Shown: positions 44,647-53,231 of the stretch, one piece after another
Numbering within the stretch: the stretch's first letter is position 1
How the letters are laid out: every line of letters starts with the position of its first letter
NCBI RefSeq assembly: GCF_018130215.1
Contig: NZ_JAFCKQ010000027.1
Location: 37,917-101,916 of the forward strand
Direction: 5' to 3'
Length of the DNA stretch: 64,000 bases
DNA from: Bradyrhizobium jicamae
GTDB lineage: Bacteria; Pseudomonadota; Alphaproteobacteria; Rhizobiales; Xanthobacteraceae
Notes under the pieces: model-generated
The model's input: the letters and a program-made list of their open reading frames with translations, nothing else
The model's database searches: none
Told to the model about the DNA's origin: nothing
Made by a program: the position numbers and the translations under genes

Positions 44647-44674
44647 ATTGTTCCTTTTTCGTTCTCAGAGTCAA
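44647..44674 (-). promoter_or_regulatory. predicted SOS promoter of the micro-protein gene
   Basis: On the minus strand TTGACT (44669-44674), 16-base spacer, AACAAT (44647-44652). Both LexA boxes touch this promoter: box 2 lies in the spacer, box 1 directly downstream of the -10. Confidence 0.6.
44650..44664 (+). promoter_or_regulatory. LexA box 2
   Basis: GTTCCTTTTTCGTTC, a perfect GTTC-N7-GTTC three bases from box 1 and in opposite orientation. Two adjacent perfect boxes by chance are very unlikely. Confidence 0.85.
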
Positions 44675-44685
44675 GCGTGGGTAGT

Positions 44686-44707
44686 GGGTCAGTTTGAAAA
44701 CTGACCC
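44686..44707. repeat. perfect palindrome, possible insertion-sequence end or remnant
   Basis: GGGTCAGTTT (44686-44695), GA, AAACTGACCC (44698-44707). Similar GTGGGTCAGTTT ends occur beside insertion sequences in Rhizobiales, as far as I recall. No transposase or second copy is found in the window. Confidence 0.4.
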
Positions 44708-44799
44708 CGAAAGAATTTGCTTGGTTAATCGTGGCGGGAGTTGGCAGCGAACAGGCCCGCCTCTTCAGTGGCTATGCAGTTTGTGCCAACATATTGAGC

Positions 44800-45033
44800 A
44801 TGAGTCGAGAGAGACGAGAACTCGATGACGCGGCGCTCACCGAGCAGGCCAAGGACGCCGCTCAAGAGTATGCCGATACTCAGCGAGAGATCATTCACAA
44901 GCCTAAGAACGATGACGAAGACGAGCTTAGGCAGTTGCATGAGCGCGTCCAAGGCGCCCTTAAAGCCTTCTCAATCGTAGAGTTGCGCCAGCTTGTCGAA
45001 GAGATAGAGGAGCTAGCCAAAACCCAACATTAA
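44800..45033 (+). CDS. small helical hypothetical protein
   Basis: 77 residues from MSRERRELDDAALTEQAKDA (an earlier ATG at 44731 adds a non-family tail). It is acidic with two long helices (LHERVQGALKAFSIVELRQLVEEIEEL), possibly a coiled-coil dimer. Divergent from the SOS micro-protein gene; LexA box 2 is 136 bases upstream, so SOS control is possible but less direct. Terminator at 45032-45058. Confidence 0.6.
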   Translation: MSRERRELDDAALTEQAKDAAQEYADTQREIIHKPKNDDEDELRQLHERVQGALKAFSIVELRQLVEEIEELAKTQH

Positions 45034-45058
45034 GGCCGCCTCAGTTGGCGGCCTTTTT
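45032..45058 (+). terminator. intrinsic terminator
   Basis: AAGGCCGCC (45032-45040), loop TCAGTT, GGCGGCCTT (45047-45055) with TTTTT at 45054-45058. It overlaps the stop of the gene at 44800-45033. Confidence 0.8.
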
Positions 45059-45232
45059 GCTTTTATTCTCCGGCAACCAGCCCTGCGACTTGTCCCGGAC
45101 CCATTCCAGCGTTTCATGCTCGCTGGCAAAACCAAAGATGCTGTCCACTTCCCCGCCGCGCCAGAAGTGTGCCGCGTCGCGCCGATCGCGGGATCGGGAC
45201 CGATGGTCAATCCGGCGAACGCAACCAGCCAC
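45041..45232 (-). CDS. small hypothetical protein, possibly incomplete
   Basis: 63 residues. The C-terminal part VDSIFGFASEHETLEWVRDK ... GWLPENKSKK looks like a real small-protein end, while the first 25 residues are Arg-rich and could be out of frame. A different frame upstream reads LVAFAGLTIGPDP, so a frameshift near 45190 is possible. No family named. Confidence 0.4.
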   Translation of the reverse strand: MAGCVRRIDHRSRSRDRRDAAHFWRGGEVDSIFGFASEHETLEWVRDKSQGWLPENKSKKAAN

Positions 45233-45242
45233 GGCCGCAACG

Positions 45243-45272
45243 AAAAAGCCCCGGACCGAGGCCCGGGGCTTT
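45243..45272 (-). terminator. terminator of the outer membrane protein gene
   Basis: AAAGCCCCGG (45245-45254), 8-base loop, CCGGGGCTTT (45263-45272). On the minus strand TTTTT follows the stem, 26 bases after the stop at 45298. Confidence 0.85.
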
Positions 45273-45297
45273 CCACGCTGCTTGATTGAGCGAGCGA

Positions 45298-46053
45298 TTA
45301 GTAGTGCGAGACGACCGGGCCACCGAACTTGTAGTTCAGGCGGACGGTGACGAGGTCGACGTCCTGCTTGATGTTGTCGGTGCGGCTGTTGGCGCCAGCC
45401 GGGGTGACCAGGGTGTAGTTGTTGTTGCCCATGAACAGATGGTCGTACTCAACCGCAGCCGACCAGCTCGGAGCGAACGCCCATTCAAGACCGACACCGA
45501 CGGTGCCGCCCCAGCGGGTGTCGGAAGCGCTGTCAACCAGCGCGCCCGTCGCCGCCGTGAAGCCCTTGTAGTTGCTGTCGGTGACCGCGCCACCGCCCTT
45601 CACGTAGAGCAAGGTGGTGTTCCAGGCATAACCGATCTGGCCGGTGAAGAGGCCGAACGAGTCGATCTTGGTGCGGTTGTTGAGACCAGCGAACGCCAGG
45701 CTGGCGTTGGAGCCGCTGAAGTCAGCCCAGTTGCCCTGAGCTTCGAGGCCGAACACCCAGCCACCCGACTGCCAGCGGTAGCCGATCTGGCCACCGACCG
45801 TGCCGCCGGTCGCGTCATGGCTGCCTTCGCCGAGCGGAGCGAAGGGAACGCCGCCGACCGCGTTGTTGGTCCAGCTGTTGTGGCTCGAACCCCAACCGCC
45901 GTTGATACCGATATAGAAACCGCTCCAGTCATAGGCGGCCTGAATCATCGGCGGCGCCTTGGTGTAAGGCCGAGCCGCGAGATCAGCCGCGGAAGCCGGC
46001 GCAACCGCGCCGAGCGCGATCAGACTAGCCGTGACAAGCAAAACCTTTTTCAT
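45298..46053 (-). CDS. outer membrane beta-barrel protein (Omp31/OmpA-like porin family)
   Basis: 251 residues from MKKVLLVTASLIALGAVAPA with cleavage after ASA. The start of the mature protein (ADLAARPYTKAPPM...YDWSGFYIGINGGWG) is typical of the rhizobial 8-strand surface barrel family; alternate strands can be traced to the closing VRLNYKFGGPVVSHY with a terminal aromatic residue. It sits in the outer membrane as an abundant structural or heme-binding type protein. Upstream ATGs to 46170 belong to the leader. Confidence 0.9.
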   Translation of the reverse strand: MKKVLLVTASLIALGAVAPASAADLAARPYTKAPPMIQAAYDWSGFYIGINGGWGSSHNSWTNNAVGGVPFAPLGEGSHDATGGTVGGQIGYRWQSGGWVFGLEAQGNWADFSGSNASLAFAGLNNRTKIDSFGLFTGQIGYAWNTTLLYVKGGGAVTDSNYKGFTAATGALVDSASDTRWGGTVGVGLEWAFAPSWSAAVEYDHLFMGNNNYTLVTPAGANSRTDNIKQDVDLVTVRLNYKFGGPVVSHY

Positions 46054-46346
46054 TGTTCCCGTTCCAACTTTTTGTACTGGCCCCCAAGGCCGCGTTACAG
46101 GCTCATACCAGCCTCGGACGAAATTGCTGTAACTTCGCTGCAACAGACCGCCCCAAACGGCTTTGTTCAAATTGTAAGTTAATGCTGTGTTACAGGCATT
46201 TTTCGCACTTTTCGCCGCACGTTCGCCGCAAAGGTTTCACTATTCAAATCTGCGTGTGCGTCTTGCGGTGTGATGGTGTTGACGGGAACTTGCTCGTCCG
46301 GTTTGGATCGTTGCAACACGCGAGTCTTGCCAGCAAGGGAATGCAG

Positions 46347-46646
46347 ATGCGGACAAGGATTTTTGCTGCGGCGTCGGGGATCACGCTCTCGCTCGTGGCG
46401 TTCGCCGTCACTCCCGCGCAGGCCGTCGGTGTGCGCTATCCTTTTTGCATGCAGGGCGACCGCTATCCCGGTCTCAGCTATTGCACGTTTGAGACATATG
46501 AAGCGTGCCAGGCCACCGCGTCCGGCATTGGCCAAAATTGCATCGCCAACCCCTACTATGCCGGCGACAATGACCCGCGATCCTACATCAACGTCCCTCC
46601 GCGGGAGCGCCCTGATCGCGGCTTCTTCGACCTCTTCATCCACTGA
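46347..46646 (+). CDS. DUF3551 family secreted protein
   Basis: 99 residues from MRTRIFAAASGITLSLVAFA, chosen because AAGGGA lies 6 bases before it. Signal peptide cleaved after AQA. The mature part has the DUF3551 pattern: YPFCMQGDRYPGLSYCTFETYEACQATASG split by loops, then NCIANPYY. Four cysteines probably form two disulfides. Function unknown; the family is typical for Bradyrhizobium and relatives and usually occurs in several copies. Confidence 0.8.
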   Translation: MRTRIFAAASGITLSLVAFAVTPAQAVGVRYPFCMQGDRYPGLSYCTFETYEACQATASGIGQNCIANPYYAGDNDPRSYINVPPRERPDRGFFDLFIH

Positions 46647-46769
46647 CAGACGGGCTTGCGACCGCGACGCGGATACGTGAGTTGACGCAGGGCCGCGGCG
46701 CGGTGCTTGCTCCGTCCGCGCAAGCGCAGTCGACGAAGATTGCGCGCGCCTGGTCGACGGAGATTTCGG

Positions 46770-47048
46770 ATGCGTAGCCCGGTTCTGGCACTTTCGGCCG
46801 CACTCCTGGCCCTGTCCACGGTCGCGACCGCGCCGGCGAGCGCGCAGAAGTACGATTCGACCTCTCCGGTCTGCAAGACCAACTATCGATGGGGCGGCGA
46901 GGATACCGACTGCGGCTATATATCGCTCGAGCAGTGCCGGGCGGTGGCATCCGGCCTTCCCGCGATGTGCTTCAACAACCCATATTACGCCGGACCGTCG
47001 ATCGATCGGCAACGGGCACCTGCGCGACGCAAGCGCGCGCCCTACTAG
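46770..47048 (+). CDS. DUF3551 family secreted protein (second copy)
   Basis: 92 residues from MRSPVLALSAALLALSTVAT. Signal peptide cleaved after ASA; mature part VCKTNYRWGGEDTDCGYISL ... QCRAVASGLPAMCFNNPYYAG with the same four cysteines as its upstream neighbour. The C-terminus is basic (RRKRAPY). Its stop overlaps the lolD stop by 4 bases in convergent orientation. Confidence 0.8.
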   Translation: MRSPVLALSAALLALSTVATAPASAQKYDSTSPVCKTNYRWGGEDTDCGYISLEQCRAVASGLPAMCFNNPYYAGPSIDRQRAPARRKRAPY

Positions 47049-47743
47049 CCCATCTCGACGACCTGTCCGTTCGACAGCGACACGCGGCGATCCATCCGCG
47101 CGGCGAGATCCATGTTGTGGGTCGCGATCAGCATCGCGACCCGTGTCGCCTTCACGAGCTGCATCAGCGCGTTGAAGACGTGATCGGCCGTAGCCGGGTC
47201 GAGGTTTCCGGTCGGCTCGTCCGCCAGCAGCACCCGCGGCGCATTGGCGACCGCGCGCGCGATCGCCACGCGCTGCTGTTCGCCGCCCGACAGCTCCGCC
47301 GGCCGATGCGTGATGCGATCGCCTAGCCCGAGATAGGCCAGGATCTCGGTCGATCGCTTGACGGTTTCGGAACGTTTCAGGCCGCGGATCATCTGCGGCA
47401 GCATGACGTTCTCGAGCGCGGAGAATTCCGGCAGCAGCCGGTGCGACTGATAGACGAAGCCGATGTCGGTGCGCCTGATCCGGGTGCGATCGGTGTCCGA
47501 CAATTGCGAGGTCGGCGTTCCCGCGACATAGACCTCGCCGTCATCAGGGCTTTCCAGCAGCCCGGCGATGTGCAGCAGGGTCGACTTGCCCGATCCCGAC
47601 GGCGCCACCAGCGCCACCGATTGCCCGGGCCACAGCGCGAGCTTGGCGCCGTTCAGGATCGTCAGCGTCGCTTCGCCCTGCCTGTATTCCCGCTTGATGT
47701 CGTGAAGATAGATGACCGGCACATCTTCCGCCCCCTCCGCCAT
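47045..47743 (-). CDS. lolD: lipoprotein-releasing ABC transporter ATPase
   Basis: 232 residues from MAEGAEDVPVIYLHDI. Walker A APSGSGKST, the ABC signature LSGGEQQR, Walker B VLLADEPTGNLD and His switch ATHNMDLA are all present. It powers release of lipoproteins from the inner membrane to LolA. 8 bases after the permease stop. Confidence 0.95.
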   Translation of the reverse strand: MAEGAEDVPVIYLHDIKREYRQGEATLTILNGAKLALWPGQSVALVAPSGSGKSTLLHIAGLLESPDDGEVYVAGTPTSQLSDTDRTRIRRTDIGFVYQSHRLLPEFSALENVMLPQMIRGLKRSETVKRSTEILAYLGLGDRITHRPAELSGGEQQRVAIARAVANAPRVLLADEPTGNLDPATADHVFNALMQLVKATRVAMLIATHNMDLAARMDRRVSLSNGQVVEMG

Positions 47744-47751
47744 GTGCGCCC

Positions 47752-49032
47752 TCACTCGTACCGGAGCGCATCGACCGGATCGAGGCGCGCGGCGCGCCAC
47801 GACGGATAGAGCGTCGCGAGGAAGGAAAGCGTCAGCGCCATGATCACCACGGCCAGCGTTTCACCGAAATCGACCTCGGCCGGCAGCTTGGAGAGGAAGT
47901 AGAGCTCGGGCGAGAACAGTTCGGTGTTGGTGAGCCACGACAGGAACTGCCGGATGGATTCGATGTTCAGGCAGATCAGCATGCCGACGCAAAAGCCGGT
48001 CAGCGTCCCGACCACCCCGATCGAGGCGCCGGTGATCAGGAATATCCGCATGATCGAGCCCTGCGAGGCGCCCATGGTGCGCAGGATCGCGATGTCCTGC
48101 CCCTTGTCCTTCACCAGCATGATCAGCCCGGAGACGATGTTGAGCGCCGCGACCAGCACGATCATGGTCAGGATCAGGAACATCACGTTGCGCTCGACCT
48201 GAAGCGCGTTGAAGAAGGTCGAATTGCGCTGCCGCCAGTCGACCAGGAACACCGGCCGCCCTGCGGCCTCGGTCACCAGCTTGCGGTAGGTGTCGATCTT
48301 GTCGGGATTGGTCGTGAATACCTCGATCGAGGAAACGTCGTTGTTGCGGTTGAAATAGGCTTGCGCCTCCGCGAGCGGCATGAACACGAAGGTGGAATCG
48401 TATTCCGACATCCCGATCTCGAACACCGCCGTTATCTTGTAGGGCTTGATCCGCGGCGTGGTGCCCATCGGCGTCACGGCGCCCTTCGGCGAGACCAGCG
48501 TGATGCTGTCGCCGGCATGCAGCGAGAGCTGGTCGGCGAGCCGGCGGCCGATCGCGACGCCCTGCCCCTCGTCAAATCCCTCCAGCGAGCCCTGCTTGAT
48601 GTTCTTGGCGATCGAGGTGAGTTTGTTGAGATCGTCGGCACGGATGCCGCGGATGAAGACGCCGGCCGCATTGAACGGCGAGGAGCCGAGCCCCTGCCCG
48701 TCGACCACGGGCGCCGCGAGGCGGATACCCGGAACCTGGCTGATGCGGTCGGCGACGTCCTTCCAATCGGTCAGCGGAGACTCCAGCGGCTGCACCAGGA
48801 GGTGCCCGTTGAGGCCGAGGATCTTGTCCAGCAGTTCCTTGCGGAAGCCGTTCATGACGGCCATCACGACGATCAGCGTCGCAACGCCGAGCATGATGCC
48901 GAGGAACGAAAAGCCGGCAATGACCGAGATGAACCCTTCCTTGCGGCGAGCGCGCAAGTAGCGTCCGGACAGCAGCCACTCGAATGGCGCAAAAGGCGGG
49001 GTACGGACTGGTTCTTTCATGGTCTCATCCAT
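47752..49032 (-). CDS. lolC: lipoprotein-releasing system permease (LolC/LolE; LolF type)
   Basis: 426 residues. Four membrane helices (near 40-60, 280-300, 325-350, 390-410) around a large periplasmic domain, FtsX/MacB type. Only one permease gene is present beside lolD, as in alphaproteobacteria, where a single LolF-like protein forms a homodimer. The start is the first ATG or 49020. Confidence 0.92.
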   Translation of the reverse strand: MDETMKEPVRTPPFAPFEWLLSGRYLRARRKEGFISVIAGFSFLGIMLGVATLIVVMAVMNGFRKELLDKILGLNGHLLVQPLESPLTDWKDVADRISQVPGIRLAAPVVDGQGLGSSPFNAAGVFIRGIRADDLNKLTSIAKNIKQGSLEGFDEGQGVAIGRRLADQLSLHAGDSITLVSPKGAVTPMGTTPRIKPYKITAVFEIGMSEYDSTFVFMPLAEAQAYFNRNNDVSSIEVFTTNPDKIDTYRKLVTEAAGRPVFLVDWRQRNSTFFNALQVERNVMFLILTMIVLVAALNIVSGLIMLVKDKGQDIAILRTMGASQGSIMRIFLITGASIGVVGTLTGFCVGMLICLNIESIRQFLSWLTNTELFSPELYFLSKLPAEVDFGETLAVVIMALTLSFLATLYPSWRAARLDPVDALRYE

Positions 49033-49101
49033 CTGTCGATAATCCCATGATTCGGGCCAAATGTGGCCGGATTACCCCGCGGGACGGCGCGCGGTGAATT
49101 A

Positions 49102-50421
49102 TTAACCCGCGAGCTTCGCCACCACGTCAGCGGGGCTCATGTTCTCGCGTGAGCCGTCGCTGCGACGCTTCACCTCGACCTTGCCGTCAGCGAGGCCCTT
49201 GGGGCCGACGAGAATCTGCCAGGGGATACCGATCAGATCAGCCGCGGCGAACTTCGCACCGGCGCGCTGGTCGGTGTCATCATAGAGCACGTCGACACCC
49301 TTCGCCGTCAGCTCGCGGTAGAGCTTCTCGCAGGCGCCATCGACCGCGGCGTCGCCCTGCTTGAGGTTGAGGATCGCTGCGCGGAACGGCGCGACCGCCT
49401 CGGGCCACTTGATGCCGGCATCATCGTGGCAGGCCTCGATGATCGCGCCGACCAGGCGCGAGACGCCGACGCCATAGGAGCCGCCATGGATCGGCACGTC
49501 GACGCCGTCGGGGCCCGCGACCAGCGCCTTCATGCTGTCGGAATATTTGGTGCCGAAATAGAAGATCTGGCCGACCTCGATGCCGCGAGTGTTGACCCGC
49601 TTCTCCGCCGGCACCTCGCTCTCGAACCGCGCGGCGTCGTGGACGTCCTCGGTGGCGGCGTAAAGCGAGGTCCACTGCTTGATGATCGGGTTGAGATCGC
49701 CGTCATAGTCGACGTCGTCGGGCGGGATCGGCAGATCGAGCACGTCCTTGTCGCAGAACACGCCGGACTCGCCGGTTTCGGCCAGCACGATGAATTCGTG
49801 GCTGAGGTCGCCACCGATCGGGCCGGTCTCGGCCCGCATCGGAATTGCCTTCAGGCCCATCCGTGCAAAGGTGCGCAGGTAGGCCACGAACATCTTGTTG
49901 TAGGAGCGCCGCGCCCCGGCCTCGTCGAGGTCGAACGAATACGCATCCTTCATCAGGAATTCGCGGCCGCGCATCACGCCGAAGCGCGGGCGCTGCTCGT
50001 CGCGGAACTTCCACTGGATGTGGTAGAGGTTGAGCGGCAGGTTCTTGTAGGACTTGACGTAGGAGCGGAAGATCTCGGTGATCATCTCCTCGTTGGTCGG
50101 TCCGTACAGCAGCTCGCGCTTGTGACGGTCGAGGATGCGCAGCATCTCCGGGCCGTAGGCGTCGTAGCGGCCGCTCTCGCGCCAGAGATCGGCGAGCTGC
50201 AGCGTCGGCATCAACAGCTCGAGCGCGCCTGCGCGGTCCTGTTCCTCGCGCACGATCTGCTCGATCTTCTTCAGCACCCGGAAGCCGAGCGGCAGCCAGG
50301 CGTAGATGCCGGCCGCCTCCTGCCGCATCATGCCCGCGCGCAGCATCAGGCGATGCGAGACGATCTCCGCCTCTTTCGGGTTCTCTTTCAGGATGGGCAG
50401 GAAAAACCGCGACAATCGCAT
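49102..50421 (-). CDS. proS: prolyl-tRNA synthetase, short alphaproteobacterial form
   Basis: 439 residues. Class II synthetase: motif 1 in PLGFRVLKKIEQIVREE, motif 2 FRDEQRPRFGVMRGREFLMK, motif 3 GVGVSRLVGAIIEA, then an anticodon-binding domain. At 439 residues it lacks the editing insertion of the 570-residue E. coli enzyme, as usual in this class. 165 bases from the copper cluster. Confidence 0.95.
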   Translation of the reverse strand: MRLSRFFLPILKENPKEAEIVSHRLMLRAGMMRQEAAGIYAWLPLGFRVLKKIEQIVREEQDRAGALELLMPTLQLADLWRESGRYDAYGPEMLRILDRHKRELLYGPTNEEMITEIFRSYVKSYKNLPLNLYHIQWKFRDEQRPRFGVMRGREFLMKDAYSFDLDEAGARRSYNKMFVAYLRTFARMGLKAIPMRAETGPIGGDLSHEFIVLAETGESGVFCDKDVLDLPIPPDDVDYDGDLNPIIKQWTSLYAATEDVHDAARFESEVPAEKRVNTRGIEVGQIFYFGTKYSDSMKALVAGPDGVDVPIHGGSYGVGVSRLVGAIIEACHDDAGIKWPEAVAPFRAAILNLKQGDAAVDGACEKLYRELTAKGVDVLYDDTDQRAGAKFAAADLIGIPWQILVGPKGLADGKVEVKRRSDGSRENMSPADVVAKLAG

Positions 50422-50585
50422 GTGGTTACTCGGGAATCAGGGGGGCATCGGAAGAGCTGCAGTGAAACCGGATCGGGTGCAAAAACACAAGGCCGCCAAA
50501 AGCCAAAAACCCGTCAAATCAGGCGATTTTCGGCCATTTGATCGCCTTGCGTACGCGCAAAACCGCCCGCCACGCGCGCTCCGCT

Positions 50586-52157
50586 CTACCTGACTTCGAA
50601 ATCGTCTTCCAGCGTCACTTTCTTAAAATCGGTCACCAGGGCGCCGATCTGCATGTGCCAGCGGCCGGGAAACGGCAACGATACCTTGTTCACGTGCCAA
50701 TAACCGTCGGGTCCCAGCGTCGCGCCGTGGTCGATCGGCTCGATGCCGCGCGCCGGCAGGCTCAGCGTCAGCGTCGCCTCCTTGGCGGCAAATGAACTGG
50801 CATCGCCGTTCATCAATTGCAGCACGAAATCGTTCTGGCCGACCTTGCCCGGCGCGATCAACACCTGGAACATCGCTGCGTCGGTGTGGATGTGGACCGC
50901 GAGTGGAACATTATCGGCCGACATCGCCAGCGCGCGCGGCGGGGGCGTGAAGCTCCAGCCCGCCGCCAGCGCCAGGATCGCAACTGCAAGCGCACATTCG
51001 GCCGCGATCGACCGCAGCAAGGACCCTGCGCGGCTGATGCTGCGCGTGACTGATGACGCAAGCACGAACCGGTTCAGCGCCGCCAGCATCAGCAGCAACA
51101 TGACCAGGGCGAGCTTGAGCGCAAGGATGTTGCCGTATCGCGTGTCGATCAGCGCGCCAAGGCTGTCGAGTTGGACGAATGCGAGCGTCAATCCCGTCAG
51201 CGCAATCAGCCCAACCACCGGCATGGCCGCTGCCGTAAAGCTCTTGAGCGCCCACGGCAGCGTCTCGTTTCGTTGCCACGCCAGCGTGGCCAGCGGCACC
51301 AGGGCACCCAGCCAATAAGCGAGACCGACGCCGTGGACGAATACCGCCGGTCGTGTCAGCCATTGCGGCGAAGCTGTGGCCGCGTGCCCGCTCGCGGCGA
51401 GCGCCAGGCCGACGCCGATGATTGCAACGGCGCTCCAGGTCCGAGCCGTCCGAACCGTCGAACTTCGCCACCCGGTTGCTGCGATCAGCATTGCGGCCGT
51501 TGCAATCAACATCGAAGGCCCGAGGCTGGTGGCAAGCGCACTGTCCCACGCCGCGCGCCTCACAAGTCCTGCCAGCGGCAGGTTGAGCAATTCCACGCCC
51601 TGCAGGCCGAGCGAGGCGATCGCGCCGACCAGGCCGACGCCGAGCGATCCCAGGATGACGCGACCGCCGGCCGGCGCCCGGGCGATCCATGCGGCGAAGA
51701 ACACGCCGCCGACGCCGGCGAACAGCCCGAGATAGACCGCAATCCGCGCCAGCCAGATCAGTGGATCGATCTCATCGGCGCCCGAGGGCACCGCGGTGCC
51801 GGTTTCGACGCCGATCGAGAACAGCAGCGAGCCGGCGACGGGATGCCCATCCTGCGACACGACGCGGTAGCTGATGACGTGGGTGCCCTGCGGCAAATCC
51901 GCGGGCAGCGTGACTTCCACGGATTCGTCGACGGCACGGATCGAGACATCGCGCGGCCTGCCGGCGGCATCGAGCAGACTCACGGCAGTCGGCGCTACCG
52001 CCTCGTTGAAGCGGAGCACCAGCACCTTCGGCGCTTGCGCCAGCACGCTGCCGTCGACCGGATCGGCACTGATCAGGACGGCGTGCGCCTGAGCCGCGGT
52101 TGCAAGACACACCGCGACAAGCAGCGCGGCAAGGCTCGAGACCAGCCGCATCGGCAT
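50586..52157 (-). CDS. pcuE: CopC-CopD fusion, copper import protein
   Basis: 523 residues from MPMRLVSSL; ATG overlaps the pcuD stop (TGATG). Signal peptide cleaved before His (AQA-HAVLISADP), so the CopC part has the mature N-terminal His used for copper; SQDGHPVAG carries the second site. Residues 145-430 are eight CopD-type helices; the last 90 residues form a third beta-domain (YtkA-like). Domain order and neighbours match PcuE of the Bradyrhizobium pcu operon. The likely role is copper transfer across the inner membrane. Confidence 0.85.
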   Translation of the reverse strand: MPMRLVSSLAALLVAVCLATAAQAHAVLISADPVDGSVLAQAPKVLVLRFNEAVAPTAVSLLDAAGRPRDVSIRAVDESVEVTLPADLPQGTHVISYRVVSQDGHPVAGSLLFSIGVETGTAVPSGADEIDPLIWLARIAVYLGLFAGVGGVFFAAWIARAPAGGRVILGSLGVGLVGAIASLGLQGVELLNLPLAGLVRRAAWDSALATSLGPSMLIATAAMLIAATGWRSSTVRTARTWSAVAIIGVGLALAASGHAATASPQWLTRPAVFVHGVGLAYWLGALVPLATLAWQRNETLPWALKSFTAAAMPVVGLIALTGLTLAFVQLDSLGALIDTRYGNILALKLALVMLLLMLAALNRFVLASSVTRSISRAGSLLRSIAAECALAVAILALAAGWSFTPPPRALAMSADNVPLAVHIHTDAAMFQVLIAPGKVGQNDFVLQLMNGDASSFAAKEATLTLSLPARGIEPIDHGATLGPDGYWHVNKVSLPFPGRWHMQIGALVTDFKKVTLEDDFEVR

Positions 52158-52693
52158 CACGACTTCGGCAGCAGCTTGACGCCCGGCGCCGGCCACTTGC
52201 TGCCGCGATCCTGACCGCCCTGCCCTTCGGCCGGAATCTCGATCCAGCGGCTGACACCCTGCTCGCATTCCTGGACGACCGGGAAGTACAGCGTGGTGTT
52301 GGGCTTCAGCGTGTCCGTGAGGAATGTGTGCATCACGAACTCATCGTAGTTCTGGTCCGAAAGCTTGCCGCCGCTCCAGTCCACCTCCGTCACGCCCTCG
52401 GAGAATTTGCGCCCGTGATACTCGTACTCGGTCGCATATTTTCCGCTGATCGATTCGACGTTCCAGCCCGCCTTCGGCATCGGCTTGACCGCGATCACGC
52501 CTTCAGGGATCTGCACCCGGATCTTTGTCGTCGCGGAACCCGCGCAGCCATGCGGCACGGCGAACACGGCCTTGTAGGACGAGCCGATCGCCGCCTGCTT
52601 CCCCTCGAGCGTGATATGCGCCATCGCCGGCGCCATCGCGAGCGTCGCGACCGCGACGATGGCTGATATGTGCGTCCTCATCTGTGGCCTCAC
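52157..52693 (-). CDS. pcuD: YcnI-like copper-binding periplasmic protein
   Basis: 178 residues from GTG at 52693 (GTGA overlap with pcuC stop); ATG at 52681 is possible. Signal peptide ends MA-HITLEG, placing a His at the mature N-terminus, the copper ligand of YcnI (DUF1775). The rest shows a beta-sandwich with VPHGCAGSATTKIRVQIP and W/E residues in the expected places. It delivers or holds copper for the downstream CopC-CopD protein. Confidence 0.85.
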   Translation of the reverse strand: MRPQMRTHISAIVAVATLAMAPAMAHITLEGKQAAIGSSYKAVFAVPHGCAGSATTKIRVQIPEGVIAVKPMPKAGWNVESISGKYATEYEYHGRKFSEGVTEVDWSGGKLSDQNYDEFVMHTFLTDTLKPNTTLYFPVVQECEQGVSRWIEIPAEGQGGQDRGSKWPAPGVKLLPKS

Positions 52694-53193
52694 ATCTTCT
52701 TCATGTCCATGTGACCGGAATGGTCACCTCCAGCAGGCGCCTGGGCACCGACAGCCTGCACATCCAGCGAGACACTGACCTTGCCGGCCTTCTCGAACTC
52801 GAGCGTGACCGGCACCTTCTCGCCCTGCTTCAGCGGGCTCTTGAGGTCGAACATCATCAGATGGTAGCCGCCGGGCGCGAGCTTCACCGTCTTGCCAGGC
52901 TCGATGGTCAGGCCCTTGTCGAGCGGACGCATCTTCATCACGCCATTGTCCATCGCCATCTCGTGGATCTCCATCTTGCTGGCGACATCGCCGGAGCCGC
53001 CAAGCAGCCGATCCGGCGCACTTCCCTTGTTCTCGATCGTTAGGTAGCCGCCGCCGATCTTGGCGCCGTTCGGCGTGGCGCGGGCCCAGGCCTGCGAGAC
53101 CACGAGATCGCCCGCCTTGACGTCCTCGGCGGAAGCAGGCGCGACGAAGACCAGCGCCAGCATCGCGGCCAGTCCAGCCAGAGTGTTTTTCAT
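52690..53193 (-). CDS. pcuC: PCu(A)C periplasmic copper chaperone
   Basis: 167 residues. Signal peptide (cleaved after ASA) and a cupredoxin-like domain with the copper motif: His and Met residues in IHEMAMDNGVMKMR and YHLMMF. A Met/His-rich tail (GDHSGHMDMKKM) adds further Cu sites. In B. japonicum PcuC supplies copper to cytochrome oxidase under copper starvation. Overlaps pcuD and follows the receptor gene by 38 bases. Confidence 0.9.
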   Translation of the reverse strand: MKNTLAGLAAMLALVFVAPASAEDVKAGDLVVSQAWARATPNGAKIGGGYLTIENKGSAPDRLLGGSGDVASKMEIHEMAMDNGVMKMRPLDKGLTIEPGKTVKLAPGGYHLMMFDLKSPLKQGEKVPVTLEFEKAGKVSVSLDVQAVGAQAPAGGDHSGHMDMKKM

Positions 53194-53231
53194 GATTGAA
53201 GCTCCCTTGTTGTTGCCGATGGCCGGCCAGC

